DNA from: Zantedeschia hybrid cultivar
Taxonomy: Eukaryota > Streptophyta > Magnoliopsida > Alismatales > Araceae
Length of the DNA: 64,000 nt
Reading direction: 5' to 3'
NCBI GenBank assembly: GCA_030544215.1
Contig: JARZZO010000011.1
Coordinates: 43,739,001 to 43,803,000 of the forward strand
This document shows, piece after piece, positions 10,736 through 20,835 of this stretch. The position numbers were made by a program, and so were the translations under genes. The first letter of the stretch is position 1; each line of letters begins with the position of its first letter. Under the pieces are notes generated by a model. That model worked only from the letters and a program-made list of their open reading frames with translations. It had not been told where the DNA came from and made no database searches.

Positions 10736-11037
10736 TAAAACGCATCTACCCTGGCTGACGCCTTTCAGATTAATTAAGATAAGGATAAACATCCGGGAAA
10801 ACTTATCTTTATCTGTATTAGATAAAACGCGTCTACATGTATAGACGTCTTTTACACTAATTAAGATAAGGATAAACATCCGAAAGAGAAGTAGAAATAG
10901 CCTAGGAAACCTAAAACGCGTCGACTGGTACAAACGCCTTTTATCTAATTAATCAACTGATTAAAATTCAAATTTAAACGTTAAAATAAGAATAAACTCT
11001 AAATGGCGTCCACTCAGGTAGACGTCGTTTAGACCTC
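10736..11037. repeat. Dyad cluster in Tat U3 (four units)
   Basis: Units begin near 10736, 10820, 10911 and 10999, spaced 84-91 bp. All keep the 10-base spacer (for example TACATGTATA between GCGTC and GACGT). They lie directly upstream of the LTR TATA box in transcription sense. Confidence 0.85.
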
Positions 11038-11208
11038 TTCATATTTTAACTGAAATTTGAGTTAAAATCAATTTAATTGATTAACTTAAACATGCCTGTC
11101 TGACCCGACACTCAAAAAGATAAATAAAAATTAATCAATGATTAAATATCAGACCATTCTGAGGCATTATTATATGATATGAAATTTACTCGAAATGATG
11201 TCAAAATT

Positions 11209-11309
11209 AGCGTGTCTACAGCTGCCTCACCTTGGCATCGTCTTTGCAAGGGAGTGAAATGAAATGGAATGTACTGAAAAGGTGATGCCAAGGTGTGATG
11301 AGACACGCT
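11209..11309. repeat. Imperfect inverted repeat across the Tat LTR/polypurine boundary
   Basis: The plus strand at 11209-11239 (AGCGTGTCT...CACCTTGGCATC) recurs inverted at 11284-11309 (GATGCCAAGGTG...AGACACGCT). The spacer is 44 bp. The left arm spans the LTR end and the likely polypurine tract (minus strand AAGGTGAGGCAGC, 11221-11233). Confidence 0.75.
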
Positions 11310-12436
11310 CTTAACATCACATGATTGGAATTTTTCTCAAAATCATCATTGAAGATAGCTCAAGGAGATTAATGGAATCAATCCTGTCTGGATGAGGTAG
11401 ACAAGGAAATAAAATAAAGTCGATCAACCTCCTCGGAATGGGAAGTACCCCAGGTCGTAGACACTGTAGGTTTCATCATGCGGAGCGTTTGCCAGCCAAT
11501 GTGGACGTGCTGCAGCCATGATGGATCTTAAAAGAAAAAAACAAGAAATATTGAATAAAGAATCCAAGAAAGGATAGAATTCCAAGGATATCTTCAAGCG
11601 AACCTCAAAGATAATCAAGATACTCAATTCAGAATGGAATATTTCATATCATGTTGGAGTTATTTGATTAATGGTCTGAAACTTAATCAATAATTAATTT
11701 TTATCACAGTGATTTCAAAGTCCTATATGATGCATGCTGGGCTAAAAGAAAAATATAAAGTCAAATAAAATATAAATTAATCAAGGATAATATTGTTAAA
11801 TTGTCATTAATGAGTCAAGATACCAGTTCTTGTAATTCAGTGCTAAGCCGAAGCTCGTTTATCCACGCACCGTTTCACAAAAGTGGAACCATCGTCCTTA
11901 CTAATTAACAATCCAACGGCCTATCCGTGCGATTAAGAATCCTCTGGAATTATCATTGTTTTTTTTTTTTTTTAGGGGAACTCAAATTCCAGTTTCATCA
12001 AAACCACAAGGTCCTTGACATAATCTAGTAAATATTTATCATATAGTAATGCAAATGATTTACATGGAATAGTACAAGGGTAGAAATAACCGTCTTTTTA
12101 GCCACGGTCGGGACTTCATAAACTCCCATAGTGGGATCTTCTTGATATTTCCAGCTTTACTCAGGTTTTCTTGAATTTCCTGCAATCAAAATCATTAATA
12201 ATTCCGAACAAATATTCAATTTAAGCATCAAAACCACAAAATTTCGGGTAAATCACAGAAAGGCTGAAACGCGTCGTGTCGAGCAGACGCCATTTAACAT
12301 TGAAACGCGGCGGTTCTCCTCAACGCCTTTTACTCATAGAAACAGGTTTCTGGTTGTTCTCTATTCGAATTCCAACTCTATCAATGCACATCCCTTTTCC
12401 AATCGGGAAAAGTCTTCCTAGGATCGCAATTCCTTC
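11310..12436. other. Tat spacer between 3' LTR and antisense DUF7745 gene
   Basis: AT-rich, with no recognised protein. A minus-strand open frame at 11424-11627 contains a compact 31-residue stretch (11424-11519, MAAARPHWLANAPHDETYS onward) of unknown meaning. Two dyads (12262 and 12299) lie about 110-180 bp upstream of the TATA box of the next gene. Confidence 0.5.
12262..12333. repeat. Two dyads upstream of the DUF7745-like gene
   Basis: Tandem units at about 12262 (GCGTC-N10-GACGC) and 12299 (a changed unit, GCGGC-N10-AACGC) keep the 10-bp spacer. They are about 110-180 bp upstream of the TATA box at 12437. Confidence 0.75.
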
Positions 12437-12445
12437 TATATAAAC
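12437..12445 (+). promoter_or_regulatory. TATA box of the antisense DUF7745-like gene
   Basis: TATATAAAC lies about 140 bp upstream of the inferred start codon (12579). Transcription starting about 30 bp downstream would omit the in-frame ATG at 12455, which is why the later ATG was chosen. Confidence 0.6.
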
Positions 12446-12578
12446 ACCCTTAGGTTGTTCCCAAGCAATCCTACCATAATCCAAAGATCCAAGGTTGAGT
12501 TTTCTTCCAAAGTTTCAAGGTTTCTTCAAGGTTTCCAAGGTTTCCAAGCTTCAAGGAGGAAGAACTCCGAAAAAGAGG

Positions 12579-13948
12579 ATGGATTCTTCAAACAAGAGGA
12601 TGAAGATGTCCCTAGAAAAGATTTCAGACGTAGAGAATCACCTCAACGGAAGGGATCCCAATCTCCAAGTAAGTTAAATCAACTTCCCTTCAATTCTTGT
12701 TCTTGTTCTTCGTGTTCTTCGTCTTGTTCTTCGTGTTCTTCCTTTCGTTTCCAGAATTATCCCATGTTTCCCGGCCCAAGAAAATTTACCTCTCTCCCTT
12801 GGATTCGTAAACTTGCAAAAAGTGCTAAGCTTTCCATGCAAGTTTTCATATCCAAGTGGAACTTTCAAGGTTTAGTGGTGCTTGCCAAACATTACAAGAG
12901 TGCGAACGTAGATTGGGCGGCTATAGATGCCTTGATCGAGTGGTGGCATTCCCAAACTCATACATTCTTTTTCCAAGACTTCGAGTGCACGATCCTTTTG
13001 GAGGAGGCGGAGCTTCTATTGGGTCTCCCAAAGACCAAAGATAAGATGACTTTAACAAGAGAGAAAATCACCGGTCAACAATTGTTGACATCAATCATGA
13101 AGGATCCTTCAGAGGCTAAAGGATGCCTTACCAAGAAGGGAATCAATCTTGCAAAGCTCGCTGAGTGGACTCTATATGAAATTTATGATCTAAGGGAGGA
13201 CGAAGCGGAGGATGTGACGAAAGCTTTTGTCACATGCCTTGCCGGTGCCTTGTTCTTCCCTGCGCAGGACAACATCTTGGAAGATGACCAGGTTAATGCC
13301 GTCTGCGCAATCTTCGAAGGTAAATCCATTAGCACTGTACTCCTGGCATATCTTTACAGCGGGCTTTTTGCGGCATCTGTGGGTCGTCCTCCCTATGGGT
13401 GCATGTTACTCTTTGCCTTGTGGGTTGAACTTCACTTCAAGTTTGAATACTGCAAGAAGAGGCCTCCAAGACCATCTCAAATTTTCTTGAATAGTCCAAT
13501 CCATTGCATTGCCAACATTGTAAAGTTCAACGAGCACATGGTCAACAAAGTCCCAAAGCCCAAGACCCGGGCCGATTGGAGAGAGTATCTGAAGCTTATG
13601 ACATCCGACATATTTGACTCGTCTCCACTTGCTCTTGTTGGAAAACCCGTTTGGGTGCGCCGTACAGCGGGAGCGGATCTCAAGTTGATTGGAACCACCG
13701 AGTTCATGTTATACAATCCTCATCGGTGCCTTACTCAGCTTAGCTTGGGCCGTTGTGAATTCCCCGAGTTCTCCTTTACATCTCAAATCAAGAAACGTGC
13801 CTTGGAATCCGACGAAGATTATGAAGCTATAGATATCAGCACCACTTTGTGGAACCTTGGCTTTAGTTACCGTGTAAAATCCTCTAAAGATAGAGATAGA
13901 AGATTGAAATTTCCATACCTCAAAGGTCTTCATGAAATTCTTCCTTAA
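12579..13948 (+). CDS. Antisense DUF7745-like protein of the Tat element (two exons)
   Basis: I read exon 1 as 12579-12668 (30 codons, ending before GTAAGT) and exon 2 as 12755-13948 (after TTTCCAG), joined in phase to give 427 residues. A continuous frame runs from 12455 through the 86-bp intron, but the intron part would code only a Cys/Ser-rich, pyrimidine-tract-like run. The protein resembles the plant DUF7745 family found in repeats: a WHSQTHTFFFQDFECT segment and LEEAELLLGLP, the counterpart of the TPTLEDVARITGL motif of PMD proteins. Poly(A) signals AATAAA stand at 13985 and 14002. The frame is intact, unlike its neighbour and gag-pol. Function is unknown. Confidence 0.7.
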
Positions 13949-13984
13949 ATGTCATCTTTCTCTTTTTTTTATTTTATATGATGT

Positions 13985-14007
13985 AATAAAAGATTTTCTT
14001 GAATAAA
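13985..14007 (+). terminator. Poly(A) signals of the DUF7745-like gene
   Basis: Two AATAAA hexamers (13985-13990 and 14002-14007) follow the stop codon by 37 and 54 bp, in a T-rich stretch. Confidence 0.6.
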
Positions 14008-14119
14008 GAATTATTTTTCATGTCTTGAAATCTTTCCTTAACTTCATGTGATGTGCCCATGATTTTTCCTTTAGTAAAAACTGGATTTTTTCTGAAAATT
14101 TGATAGTTCGGGTTCTGTT

Positions 14120-14470
14120 AATGCAAAACGCGTCCACTCAGAAAGACGCCTTTAAACCATAATTCATTTTCCGGAAATTCAATTTAATCCTCAAAAGGCT
14201 TAAATTGCGTCTTTAACACATGATGCCTTTCAATTCTCTCTCCTATTTTTTCCAGGATTCTGCCATTAATTCCGTGATTAATCTCCTAAGAAGCGTCTTG
14301 ACTCTCAGACGCCTTTCATCATCACCCTCTGTACGGCTCTGACCAAAATTGGCGGTAACCTGAAACGCGTCAGTATAAGTGGACGCCTTTCAAGTGATTT
14401 CAAACACCAGTCCTTGCCGCCTCAACCTATGTGCCCTAAAACGCGTCTGCCTGAGTCGACGCCTTTCACC
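14120..14470. repeat. Array of five dyads upstream of the antisense PMD gene
   Basis: Units begin near 14122, 14200, 14286, 14358 and 14435, spaced 72-86 bp. All have a 10-base spacer. The array ends about 140 bp before the PMD start codon, where a CT-rich leader takes over. No clear TATA box was seen between. Confidence 0.85.
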
Positions 14471-14606
14471 TTTGCGTTTACTGACCCGCGAAGGCCCCCT
14501 TTCTTCCTCACTTTTCTCAAAACTCTCTCTCTCTCCTCAACTCCGGCGATCTCCAAGCTCCGGCGATCTTTCCTTTCTCTCTCTCAAAAACTCCTTCTTT
14601 CGAACC

Positions 14607-17444
14607 ATGGAACGCGGTGAGGGCTCTAGGAAGATGAAGGCTTTGGCCAAGAGGCGACGGAGGCATGAGGAAGAAGTTCCAGAGGAGGTACCGGCGGTGC
14701 TAGCCGAGGCGGCGGCCTTCTTGGAGGAAGAGATCCCTCCACCGATGCCTATAGCCATGGAAGAAGAAGAGGAGGGCGACCTCCACACGGTAAGCTCTCT
14801 ATGGAATGAGAAAAAGAGGGGAGAAAGGAGTTGTGTTAAGAACCCGAAATCCGATGTTGAAAGGCGTCCAGACAAGGTGACGCAATTCAAAAGGCGTCAC
14901 ACTGGCTGACGTCTTTCAAGATTAATTCCAAATTTTTAATTAGGCAGAAAATGAAAGTGAATTGCGTCAGGACACGTGGACGTGTTTCAAAAGACGTCCA
15001 TAGGTGCTGACGCCTTTCAAAACAGAAGTGATTTTCCTGTTTTTATTTATTACTGACCCTATTTTTTATGTTTTTATTTGCAGGGAGTGATGAGGTCCAG
15101 GATCTCGTGGGACTTAGTGATAGGAGCATATAGGGGACTCCCGGATTTTCAGAAGGCGCGCCTGCGCCGGATGGGGTTCGGCGAAGTCTTAGACATCGAG
15201 CCGTTTTGGCTCGACTTGGTCCTCCTGCAGGCGCTGCGGGAGAGGTGGCATGCGGAAAGCCGTACTTTCCTAATGCCGTGGGGACATATGGTCCCCACCC
15301 TAGAGGACGTGGCCAGGATCACTGGCCTCAGGGTAGAGGGCCGACCGGTGAGTGGGGTGACTTACCCCAACTACCAGGGACTGGCAGAGGCATTACTAGG
15401 GATAGAGGTGTCCAACCTAGGCAGAGAGTCTAGGATGGTCCCTAGGGTGGAGGTAGAGGCCGCCTTAGGATTAGAGGAGCCCCGCCGTCGGTCTGACGAG
15501 ACCCGGGAGGAGTTTAGGGATAGGCTAGCAGAGTCATCCTCCCTGGTATACTGTAGTGACCCTAGTCAGGTGGAGGAGGTAGATAGACAACTTAGGGTCT
15601 TTTTAGTTTTCTTTTTTGGTCGGTTGCTCTTCGGTACGAAGGACGACCACATTCATTGTAGGTTCTTGTATATGTTAGATGATTTAGATAGCCTAGGAGA
15701 GTATGCATGGGGTGCGGCCCTTCTGGCCCATCTCTTCGCCGATCTGTCTGTCGTCACGGCGGACCGTGAGACTACCGTCAGCGGCTTCTCGCCGTTCCTT
15801 CAGGTATTAATTGTTTTATTATTTGTTTATGCAATGCAACATGTAATGAAATGATGCTTTACTAACCTATATGTTCATGAATGCAGGTTTGGACCTATCA
15901 TTACTTCCCGCTCGGCAGAGCGCGGATTGCACGGCCTAGCGCTGTTCCATTGGCCTGCCGTTGGCAGCCAATCGTGGACACGGCCCCACAGCACCATCAG
16001 CTGACGGCCCTCCGTCGTCAGTTTCTTGATTACCCAGAGCTACTGGTGAGTCTTTAACTTGTTTAATTTTTATTAAATGCAATCTTTTATTCATTAAATG
16101 CAAGTTATTTATATGAATGCACTTAACCTATATGCAGGTGATCTAGCGCCCGTACCTTGGCATGGACGAGGAGGGTCAGCCGTGGGTGACGGCTGGCAGG
16201 AGGAGGTTCGCAAGCAGATGTGGCTACACTGCATGAATGAGATCTAGCCCCTCCGCCTCTGGCTCGTGATGAGGACCCTGGGCCTCCACCAGGAATGGAT
16301 AGACGAGGAGGTCCCGGAGGGCGTCGGGAGGAGCATGAGGGGCAAGCAAGCCCTCACCGACTAGCGAGCAAAATTCCCGGAGCAATATGAAGACTGGCAT
16401 CACCGGGGTGTCAGAGTGGAGTCCCGTGCGGAGAGTAGCGAGGCCTACCTCCAGCAGTACCGGGCCCACTACGCCGATCAGCTTCGGCTCCTCCGACCAC
16501 TCGATGTAAGTATGCATTTATGCGTCTTTAATTTTATTATTATCTTTTCTTATATTTGGTGAATGAATGTATGTATGTGTGATATGCAGGATGCACGCGA
16601 CGCGGTCATCATCGACCTCCGGGCCCGCCTACATGATGCGGAGGCCCAGCTATAGCAGGTCCAGAAAGAATTGTTCGATCTGGTATGTATGCATGTTTAT
16701 GAATGCATGTTTTAATTAATTAATTATTTTGGCGACTAACACTGACGGTTGTCTCTTGGTGCAGCGAGCCGTCTACACCTGGGCGGCTCCCCCTTCCTTC
16801 GGAGCTTCATCATCTTCTTCTACTGCGCACGATGCTGCCCTGGCTGACCTTCAAAGCCAGCTCGCCTCCGCCATCCATCGAGCTTCTCTTGCGGAGGAGG
16901 ACCGGGCCAATCGAGTAAGTTCCATCCTTTTGACTTCTTAATTTGATTAATTGATTGCCTTGGACTAATAATGACTTCTCTTCAGGTTGCTGAGCTTCAG
17001 GAAGCCCTTCAGAGGGCTGAAGCGGAGCTAGAGCGTTCCCGTGCTGTAGCTGCTCGTGCCGAAGCTGATGTTGCGCGGATCCGAGCGTTGGAGGAGCAGG
17101 TGGCCCGTCTCTCCACTGGAGATCTTGCACGTCTCCAGATTCGCCTGGAGGTCGTGACCGAGGAGAGAGATCGCGACCGCCTTCCACTGGAGAGTCTTCA
17201 GGGTCGCTTGTCGGTGGCTGAACACGAGCGCAAGATGGTGGAGGAGAGGTATTAGCGAGCTCGACAGCGTGCCCAGGAGCGTGGTTTGACGAGTGCTTTT
17301 ACCGCTAGCGTCGCCATGTCTTCCGGCCAGGCAGGGCCGAGCGCGATGGGGCCACCTCCACCTCCCAGCCGAGGACCAGTGCCGAATGCGCCTGACAAAG
17401 CCCAGAGCCAGCTTGATGAGGGCGGAGGGGAGAGTCAGCCTTAA
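14607..17444 (+). pseudogene. Antisense plant-mobile-domain (MAIN/MAIL1-like) gene, seven exons, broken
   Basis: GT-AG exons: 14607-14789, 15084-15803, 15887-16045, 16138-16505, 16590-16682, 16765-16914 and 16986-17444. Exon 1 codes a basic then acidic stretch. Exon 2 carries the PMD: RTFLMPWGHMVPTLEDVARI and a FLYMLDDLDSLGEYAWG segment. Exon 3 continues it (VWTYHYFPLG). Exons 5-7 code a coiled coil (VAELQEALQRAEAELERSR) and a Pro-rich end. Intact length would be about 710 residues. PMD proteins act in genome integrity and silencing in Arabidopsis, and PMD genes are known to travel with transposons. Breaks: TAG at 16144, two more TAGs and a frameshift in exon 4, TAG in exon 5 (about 16653) and TAG at 17253. 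Several fit C-to-T or G-to-A change in CWG sites. Confidence 0.8.
14855..15022. repeat. Four dyads inside intron 1 of the PMD gene
   Basis: Two back-to-back pairs (14857/14890 and 14956/14990). One unit has a 9-base spacer, the only exception I found to the 10-base rule. They fill most of the 294-bp intron; the other introns are about 70-95 bp and have none. Confidence 0.8.
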
Positions 17445-18738
17445 GGGCTCATGTATTTTTATTTTCTTCTATGTATCATGTACAAAACACCTTTTGATGA
17501 TATACATAGCACTTTTTGGGCTCCAATCTTGTGTTCCTGTGTTTGTCTTGCATCCTGTACATCACTTAATAAACAGGTTAAGTATCTATTTAGGCTTAGC
17601 CCCTTGCGTGACCAAATAAATGGTCGATCGATCTTTTCCTTAAATAAATGGTCAAGGGGCATAGCCTTTATCAACAAAGGTAATTGAACTATAAGCAAAC
17701 TTAAGCAAAATGCAACACGCAAGCAGACAAATGCTCACTGAAAATAAAAGGAATGAGACATACCAAATGCAATAAGCAAATGCTAATTGAAATATTTTTG
17801 TTGTTTTTGAAATATTCATTTTTGTTTGGGTTTTGAAATATATGCCTTTTTTTGAATTTTGACATATGTATTTTTTTGGATTTTTGACATATGTATTTTT
17901 TTTAGATTTTTGACATATGCATTTTTTTTTATTTTTGACATATGTATTTTGTTTTGAATTTTGACATATGTATTTTTTTTGGATTTTTGACATAAAAGAT
18001 CAGCATGGTACTTAGATCAAAAGATCATATTCATTTATTAACTTAATTCTCAAATTGTTCTGTAACAACTTAACTTAAAACCCATCGTATTTGAACTTGT
18101 GTTTTCATTCGTGATCCCATTTGATGATTTGACCCTTAGTTAATCTAAGACATCCCTTAAGTTTGGAGTACGCCTCTTTAGAAAGAAGGGAAGAATAAGT
18201 TTAGAAAGCCCATGAGAAGGTTCTGGAGACCTAAAAAGATGTTCCTTTCTTACCCTAATATCCATTGGGGTTCGGTCATTTTCTTTCCGGAGTAATTTAT
18301 CGACCTTGCGTTCCCTTTTATTTCATTTCATGGCCTTGATTTAACGTTTGTAGTGTAATGGCCTTTTGATTTGACATTTGGATTTTGCCTTTTGCTTTTC
18401 TATTCTTTTTTCTTGAGACGAATCTCCCCCTTTTTTTTATGACGGCCTCCTACTAAGATGGCAGGTATTTTTGGTAGTCTATTCTAAGCCTCGTTCCGAC
18501 ATCATGGGCCGAGTGTAAAACAGATTTTTGTTTTAAAACGAATGATTTGTACTTTACACTTTCAGTCAAGCTTTCGGTATTCCTTAGGACTGGGCATCTC
18601 TTGTTACTCACGAATCAAACGTGTCAGTATGTGTAGTAATGGGTTTTGAAGTTAAATTATCCAGACTGATGAGGAAATTTGAGTTTATAAATTTTCTGAT
18701 TCCACTGGTCTTTGTACCATGCTGATCGACTCTTTAAC
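17445..18738. other. Spacer between convergent PMD gene and Tat pol
   Basis: The PMD gene (plus) and pol (minus) end toward each other here. The stretch holds an AATAAA at about 17568 for the plus strand, a T-rich minisatellite (17786-17995) and about 740 bp of AT-rich DNA with no coding signal. The minus-strand open frame across the minisatellite is only repeats. Confidence 0.6.
17786..17995. repeat. Minisatellite, about 30-bp unit (TTTTTGACATATGTATTTTT)
   Basis: About six imperfect units built on TTTTTGACATATGTATTTTT with variable T runs. The first unit has drifted to TTTTTGAAATATTCATTTTT. It stops abruptly at ACATAAAAGATC. Confidence 0.85.
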
Positions 18739-20835
18739 CTAAGGGTAGTATTTCTTAAGATGTAAGCCATTCCAGGGATGATTTAGCTCTTCTCCTTCTA
18801 CATTAACAAGACAATAAGCATTACCAGGAAAAGCGTGCGATACAACATAAGGTCCTTACCAGTTGGGTTGGAGCTTAGAACGCGGACCACCAGGTTTTAC
18901 AAAAATCCTTTTGACGACCATTTTACCGACTTTGAACTTACGTTCAGTGACTTTCTTTTGATAGAAACGTGCTAGTCTATTTTGATAAACTTTTGCATGA
19001 TTAGCAGCTGACCATCTTTTCTCGTCTAAGAGTTCCAATTGAGCAAGGAGTGCTGAACGATGTTCATCAATGGAGAATTCCTTATTCAATTGTACCCTTA
19101 ATGACGGTATAAGGATCTCGTATGGAACTACCGCCTCCATTCCAAATGTTAAGGAATAAGGAGTTTGCCCAGTGGGCGTGCGGATTAAAGTACGGTAGGC
19201 CCATAGAGCCTCAACCAATTTTTCTGGCCAGTCTGCAAATTTATTAGATTTGCACGTCTTTTTGATGATTTTTATCAAAGTCTTGTTAGTTGCCTCTGCT
19301 TGGCTATTGCCTTGCGGATAATAAGGAGACGAATGATGCAATGCAATTCTATACCTGTTGCAGAGGTCCTTCAATTCTTGTGACACGAACTGCGGTCCGT
19401 TGTCGGTGACGATGGTGCTTGGAATTCCAAATCGGGTGATGATGTTCTTCATGATGAACTTGCAGACGGTTGATGCTTTGATCTCCACGTACGCTTCAGC
19501 TTCTGCCCACTTGGTGAAGTATTCCATTGCCGTGAGAATGAAAGATTTTTGCTTGATGCCAGAATCTGGATTACCAAGGGGTCCAATAATGTCGAAAGCC
19601 CACATGGAGAAAGGCCATGGGGAAGAAACAGGATGGAGTGAAGATGCAGGAGAATGAATTTTGTCGGCATGAAGTTGACACTTAGCACACCTACGGACAT
19701 ATCCTACACAGTCTTCTTCCATGGTTGGCCAATAAAATCCTTGTCTAAGGATCTTCTTTGCTAGCATCTGTCCATTGATATGGCCACCACAAACTCCACT
19801 ATGAGCTCCTTCCATAACCTTCCAAAGCTCATCTTCGTCTAGACATCTCAGAAGAACTCCATCAAAACCTCTCTTGTACAATGCTCCTCCAACTAGGGTG
19901 TATCGTTGAGCAACTCTCCTGATAGCTCTCTTCTCCTCAGTTGTAGCTTCCTCAGGATACGATTGATCTCCACAATATTTAGCAATTTCATAGTACCATG
20001 GCTTCTGTTCATCATCCATCTCTTCTAACAGCTTTATCAACATAATTTCTCTCTTTTCCACAATATCTCCGTCCCTGACTTTCTTCAGCAACTTCTCCTT
20101 AGTTCTAAGGAATGAAGGGTCTTTCACGGCGGGTGAAAGATGCCTATAAACTATGATTGATACGGATTGCTTGCTGATTGAAAAATTAAGAGAAGATGCC
20201 AATGAAGCTAGAGCGTCAGCTAAGATGTTTTGATTTCTAGGGACATGGACAAAGATCAGTTTCGTGAAAAGTTTTGAGTAAGCAGAAGTAAGTTCTTGAT
20301 AAGGCTTGAGCTTGGGATCAAGAGTTCGATACTTGGTCAGCACTTGGCGAAGAATTAGTTGGCTATCACCCACAATCTTGAGTCTAGTGGCACCATGGAA
20401 ATGAGCAGCCTCGAGGCCAGCAAGAAGTGCCTCGTATTCAGCTATATTGTTGGTGACTGGAAAATCAAGCTGAAAGGCTTGTGGAATGGTGACACCTTCA
20501 GGTGATAACAGAACGATACCGATCCCCTTTCCATGAGAATTCAGAGCTCCGTCAAAATGCAGAGTCCACATATCATCTCTAATTTGATTTACGAACATCA
20601 GTTCCTCATCCGGAAACTCTGATCGGACTGGATCAAATAGAGGAAGGGGATGATGAGCGAGATGTTCCGCTATGGCATAGCCCTTGATCGCTTTTTGCTG
20701 AATATAAATGATATCGAATTGAGATAGAAAGCTTTGCCATCGTGCTAACCTATCAGTAAGAACAGATTTCTCCTAAAGGAATTTGATCGGATTCATTCTA
20801 GCAATGAGATGGACTTCATGGGCCAGAAAATAATG
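18739..20835 (-). pseudogene. pol: Tat pol: archaeal-type RNase H and integrase
   Basis: The long frame 18856-20598 begins with a second RNase H (LHFDGALNSHGKGIGIVL, NIAEYEALLAGLEAAHFHGA, IVGDSQLI, and a late LADALASLAS), placed after the usual one; this order marks the Tat lineage. Integrase follows: zinc-binding HSGVCGGHINGQ with CAKC, and core MWAFDIIGPL, VTDNGPQFVS and AEATNKTLIK supplying D, D and E. Upstream 20599-20835 is in frame apart from a TAG at 20773. Downstream, the frame stops at 18856 just before a GPYVVSHAFPG segment and then reads on to the natural stop at 18739. The catalytic residues are present. Confidence 0.85.

Larger units (their letters stand above)
9933..11220 (-). 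repeat. 3' LTR of the Tat element (boundaries partly inferred)
   Basis: The right boundary is the plus-strand end CTACA at 11220; in element sense the LTR begins TGTAGACACGCTAATTTTG, a start I associate with Tat-type LTRs. The left boundary (9933) is inferred from where homology to the shell LTR stops. A minus-strand TATA box lies at 10628-10635, and four dyads lie upstream of it in U3. No second copy exists in the window to confirm the length of about 1.29 kb. Confidence 0.65.

Noticed and set aside
12455..12578. ATG at 12455 as the start of the DUF7745-like protein
   Set aside because: It lies only 10 bp after the TATA box, and the resulting frame would translate a sequence that has the look of an intron (GTAAGT, pyrimidine run, TTTCCAG).
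19358..19657. Plus-strand 99-codon frame over integrase
   Set aside because: Antisense shadow of a conserved integrase core, with no family match.
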